A DNA stretch of 17,298 nt from an uncultured Anaerolineaceae bacterium (lineage in GTDB: Bacteria; Chloroflexota; Anaerolineae; Anaerolineales; Anaerolineaceae). This document shows, one piece after another, positions 14,710 through 17,298 of this stretch. The position numbers and the translations under genes are program-made. The notes beneath the pieces are model-generated. The model was not told the DNA's origin and did no database searches. It saw only the letters and a program-made list of their open reading frames with translations. Each line of letters starts with the position of its first letter. Within the stretch, counting starts at the first letter, position 1. Location of the stretch: the NCBI GenBank assembly GCA_938020565.1, contig CALIHP010000057.1, positions 1 to 17,298 of the forward strand. The letters run 5' to 3'.

Positions 14710-15189
14710 CTAAAAAACCAGCACAACGATTCCAGCTACAATTGCCGCACCGGCAACCCAAATCAGTGTAAGAAAGCCTCGCTTTTTCAACACTTGCTTC
14801 CAAGTCTGAACATATGGCAATTCTTCGCATCCTGCCAGTATCCAGAACTTGCTGTGTCCTACCCATATTCTGTCAATCACGACACCGTCATACCAGTTCA
14901 TAACCTCTAAAAACAACAATGCCAGCAGATAAGCTGTTTTGAAATCCGATACTCTATGCCGCACACCGATTATAAGGACAAGTGCAGCCAACATGACAAT
15001 GCAGAATTCAGTCATGAAGATTTTCTGCTTGCGCTGCATCACTTCTTTTGTGGTCAGCCCTATTTCAATGGCTCGATCCTGTACAGCCTTCGGGTAAAAA
15101 TACAGCCCATCAATCGCTCCACCTCTCACAGCATATCTCACCATTATTGTGAATAAAAGGCAGTATAAGGCTAATTCCAAGACAATCAT
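14710..15189 (-). CDS. Small four-helix membrane protein of unknown function
   Basis: A 159-residue protein with four predicted transmembrane helices (about 2-20, 60-76, 84-102, 138-158). Between the first two lies a conserved-looking loop, RGGAIDGLYFYPKAVQDRA. After the third comes NWYDGVVIDRIWVGHSKFW, with several charged residues near the membrane edge. I recall similar proteins as hypothetical membrane proteins of Clostridia, without a known function. GGAG eight bases upstream supports the ATG. It lies 24 bp after the end of the disrupted WapI-type gene on the same strand, so the two were probably co-transcribed. A strong terminator follows. Its base composition is clearly more A/T-rich than that of the backbone genes. 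Confidence 0.85.
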   Translation of the reverse strand: MIVLELALYCLLFTIMVRYAVRGGAIDGLYFYPKAVQDRAIEIGLTTKEVMQRKQKIFMTEFCIVMLAALVLIIGVRHRVSDFKTAYLLALLFLEVMNWYDGVVIDRIWVGHSKFWILAGCEELPYVQTWKQVLKKRGFLTLIWVAGAAIVAGIVVLVF

Positions 15190-15213
15190 AGTTTCATCTC
15201 CACAAATTAAAAT

Positions 15214-15681
15214 TTAACGGCTTCTAACTAATACTAAATAATCTCTAAAACTTTCAATTTTATCCCGATCAAATGTTATTGTAAGATAGTTATCTGTGAG
15301 CCCTTCATACCAAAAGTATATTCTTCATTCAAGATAAATATCTTGAATTTCATACCCAGGTTGAATGTAAGTATATTGGGGATTATCCCTCAAATCTGTC
15401 TCCGGATATAATTTAAAAATAAAATCCGGCTCGATACATAGTATTTCTCTTTCTTCTAAAATCTTATTATCTAATAGTTCAGTCAAAGTCTCTGCCAGCT
15501 CATCTATCTCACTACACAATAAAACTTCATCATTTTCCTTATGATAATTTAGCCAATCACCTGAAGTAAATAGAAAATCACACCTACACCATTCACTGTC
15601 CCAATTTTCCTTATTTGTCGGCTTGTAGCCATTTATCTGTAATTTGATTTTTATTCCGCTTGCATCGATTTCAAACCACAT
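15214..15681 (-). pseudogene. WapI-type immunity protein gene interrupted by an in-frame TGA
   Basis: From ATG 15681 the frame encodes 118 residues (MWFEIDASGIKIKLQINGY...) and stops at TGA 15327-15325. The same frame then continues for 36 further codons with strongly protein-like sequence (RIYFWYEGLTDNYLTITF..., ending VRSR) to TAA at 15214-15216. The family pattern as I remember it ends '...EWRIYFW.EGLTDN.L', so the TGA replaces an expected Trp codon (TGG). WapI-family immunity proteins protect a cell from its own contact-delivered nuclease or tRNase toxin. No toxin gene is visible in the window, so this is an orphan, probably inactivated or shortened. No good ribosome binding site precedes the ATG. 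A TATAAT box lies about 50 bp upstream. The low G+C suggests acquisition from a Firmicute. Confidence 0.7.
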
Positions 15682-15731
15682 TTCACTATAGCTTTCAAAA
15701 CTCTAATTTTTCTCTCTAAACACTTGCCAAT

Positions 15732-15737
15732 ATTATA
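15732..15737 (-). promoter_or_regulatory. Candidate -10 box (TATAAT) for the immunity gene pair
   Basis: A perfect TATAAT on the minus strand, 51 bp upstream of the immunity gene ATG, lies in a very A/T-rich stretch. CTGACA (15758-15763) would be a good -35, but the 20-bp spacer is too long for a standard promoter. Confidence 0.35.
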
Positions 15738-15787
15738 CAATTTTTAATTTTTTTCGCTGTCAGATTTCCTGCCTGCTTTCAGGCGTT

Positions 15788-15946
15788 TCATAGCAACAGA
15801 TAAGAAAAGAACGGAAAAGCTCGAAAATAATCCCTTCCACGTCTTGTCATATCTTTCATAATAACAATATCGATTTTCCCGCTTTCCACATCAATTATCA
15901 TCTGTGTATAGGCTGAATGGTCAAAGAACCTGCCGCTTTCATCATC
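15788..15946 (-). pseudogene. Relic of a large serine recombinase (resolvase N-terminal domain fragment)
   Basis: On the minus strand a 52-codon frame reads DDESGRFFDHSAYTQM followed by IDVESGKIDIVIMKDMTRRG and RDY. This matches the resolvase-domain stretch 'DDGYSGTNFDRPAFQ.M..DIEAGKID.VIVKDMSRLGRDYL' of Firmicutes conjugative-element recombinases. The N-terminal part with the catalytic Ser and everything after RDY are missing. After RDY the frame runs into unrelated sequence and stops at 15788-15790. The fragment abuts the start of the next backbone gene and marks the right edge of the accessory segment. Confidence 0.75.
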
Positions 15947-15976
15947 AGGGAGAGAGGAAATGATAGAATATTCCTC

Positions 15977-16933
15977 ATGAACGAAGGCGATACCAACCGA
16001 CGCGTGCTAACGCTTTTCCTGATCGGGACGGCGGTTTATGGCCTGACGCTGATTCTTTGCCTGATGATCGGGAAGCCTGCGCTGACCGCCGCAATCAGCA
16101 CCGCCGGCGCTATCGTCTATATCGCTTTTGCGCTCTATCGCCTCTGGCTCAGGCGCAGCGGTTTCAATCTCAGCGAAAGCGCCCGCCCGACGCGCCGGCG
16201 ATCGGAAGCGGAAAACGCCCGCCCGCTTGAGGAAGCGATCCGGCAGGAAAAGCCACTGAAAATCTATGTCGATCTTCCGAAAAAACAGATCCAGAACGAC
16301 GACGAAGGCGGAAGCATATCAGAAAAAACGCCTGATTTCGGCGCACCCCCCCACTTGGCCGCGCCGCAGACGGATGAAATCGCGCTGGAAGAAACGATCC
16401 TCTTCAAAACGCACGCCCACTGGATGAAATTCCTTCGAAGCAGCTTCAGCGTCCTGCTGATCGGGATCGCGTGCCTGGCTTTCGGAATATATGGCTCGAC
16501 CGGATTGAAACCGTTCCTGCCGTCGGAATTTCGCTCTGTCGTCGGGGCTGCGATTCTCGCCTGCGCTGCCGTCGCGCTGACCCTTTGGATAGACTGCGCC
16601 AACGATGAATTCCGGATTGAGAATGACCGCGTCGCCGAGGTTTACCGGAAGCCCTTCGGCTTTGAACGGGAAAGAACCGCCCTGCTGAATAAAATCCAGA
16701 CAGTCGAGATTGCCCGAAAGAACCTCTTCGCCTTCCTGTTTAACTATGGCGACGTCGCGATTAATATCGGCGAATCCGTTTTGCACTTCGAATACGTCCC
16801 AGATCCAAAAGGCTTTCGCGAACGAATCTTCGCACAAATCGCCGCCTGCGAAACGCTCGACCGCGAGCGCGCCAACCGTGCCCAGCGTCAATTTATCGAA
16901 GAAATCGTCACGGCAATCCGGCTTGAAAAATAG
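15977..16933 (+). CDS. Membrane protein with a bacterial PH-like domain
   Basis: A 318-residue membrane protein. Two transmembrane helices lie at the N-terminus (about 9-31 and 36-57), followed by a charged, poorly ordered region (about 60-145). A second helix pair (about 154-175 and 187-205) leads directly into a C-terminal bPH_2-like (PH, formerly DUF304) domain at about 206-295. That domain includes EFRIENDRVAEVYRKPFGFE, LLNKIQTVEIARKN and NYGDVAIN. Such proteins are common in Anaerolineae; their role is unknown, presumably at the inner face of the membrane. I chose ATG 15977: the frame is open back to 15917, but that stretch is antisense to the recombinase relic. The start lacks a clear Shine-Dalgarno. 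A tiny frame (15960-15980, with GAGAGAGG before it) ends at TGA overlapping the ATG and could couple translation. G/C-rich codon use matches the left part of the window. Confidence 0.8.
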   Translation: MNEGDTNRRVLTLFLIGTAVYGLTLILCLMIGKPALTAAISTAGAIVYIAFALYRLWLRRSGFNLSESARPTRRRSEAENARPLEEAIRQEKPLKIYVDLPKKQIQNDDEGGSISEKTPDFGAPPHLAAPQTDEIALEETILFKTHAHWMKFLRSSFSVLLIGIACLAFGIYGSTGLKPFLPSEFRSVVGAAILACAAVALTLWIDCANDEFRIENDRVAEVYRKPFGFERERTALLNKIQTVEIARKNLFAFLFNYGDVAINIGESVLHFEYVPDPKGFRERIFAQIAACETLDRERANRAQRQFIEEIVTAIRLEK

Positions 16934-17298
16934 CTTTCGAAGTATCTTTCATACAGCAATTACTCGGACAAAGAATAAACTGATAACATATTGGAGTCCT
17001 GAAACTGAGCAAGCCGTTCTTGAACGATTATCACTTTAAGGAATCAAGCAAAGATGCATATTTACTCGCGCAGATTTCATCGCTTAGTATGGTCTGAAAT
17101 GTTGAAGCAAGACTGAGTTCCATATTCCTTCTCGACACTTAATCTTCCTATCCAACATTGGAGTCGCAGCTTAACTGGCAGTTTTTTTACTCCTCTCGTC
17201 CCCTATCGCACGCCCATCCCACCAGCCGCACGGAGAACCCGGCGCCGCATATCTTTCCGCGCTTCGGCTCGGCGGTCGGACAGCCTTGCTGTATAATG
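16934..17298. other. Intergenic stretch without a recognisable gene
   Basis: About 365 bp follow the PH-domain gene. I see no convincing coding frame on either strand, no strong hairpin-plus-T terminator, and no RNA gene. Two loosely similar segments share TTGGAGTC and a following AACTG (around 16987 and 17160). TATAAT at 17292-17297 at the very end may be the -10 box of a rightward gene beyond the window. The last about 90 bp turn G/C-rich again, while 16940-17190 is A/T-richer. Confidence 0.4.

Noticed and set aside
15325..15327. TGA read as Trp by genetic code change
   Set aside because: Many genes in the window use TGG for Trp and TGA as a genuine stop (for example the ATPase gamma and citrate synthase), so a local mutation is more likely.
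15917..15976. 20-residue N-terminal extension of the PH-domain protein
   Set aside because: The stretch overlaps the serine-recombinase relic on the opposite strand and precedes a natural start with a membrane segment.

Overview
The window looks like chromosomal DNA of a Chloroflexota bacterium of the class Anaerolineae. The pointers are several secreted lipoproteins with Thr/Pro/Ala-rich linkers and NBR1-Ig-like domains, a PH-domain membrane protein, and G/C-rich codon use. This backbone is interrupted by a more A/T-rich accessory segment (about 9.66-15.95 kb) whose genes look like those of gut or rumen Firmicutes. The taxonomic call is an inference from protein style; no search was run.

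Left part (1-3.4 kb). A gamma subunit of an F1Fo ATPase, closest to the alternate Na+-type 'N-ATPase' gamma, reads rightward. It converges on a leftward pair: an IclR-type regulator and a mitochondrial-type citrate synthase. The pair is translationally coupled (17-bp overlap). A long hairpin spans both convergent stop codons.

Middle part (3.4-9.6 kb). Two leftward lipoprotein clusters lie here. The first is 9501 to 6904: an unclassified lipoprotein, then two NBR1-domain lipoproteins that overlap by ATGA; a short intrinsic terminator follows at 6786-6808. The second is 6691 to 3420: two more NBR1-domain lipoproteins sharing a four-cysteine 'CSDP' module, then a PfkB-family kinase with an unusual C-terminal transmembrane anchor; a strong terminator follows at 3377-3400. 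Together they look like a cell-surface system of unknown function.

Accessory segment (9.66-15.95 kb). It is scarred by three mobile-element relics: an ISNCY-like transposase fragment at the left, a frameshifted IS transposase in the middle, and a serine-recombinase fragment at the right edge. Its cargo is a TetR regulator directly upstream of a 1109-residue secreted fusion (alkylsulfatase plus DUF1254/DUF1214), a small four-helix membrane protein, and a WapI-type immunity gene interrupted by an in-frame TGA.

Right part (15.98-17.3 kb). A backbone PH-domain membrane protein resumes immediately beside the recombinase relic, followed by about 365 bp without a recognisable gene.
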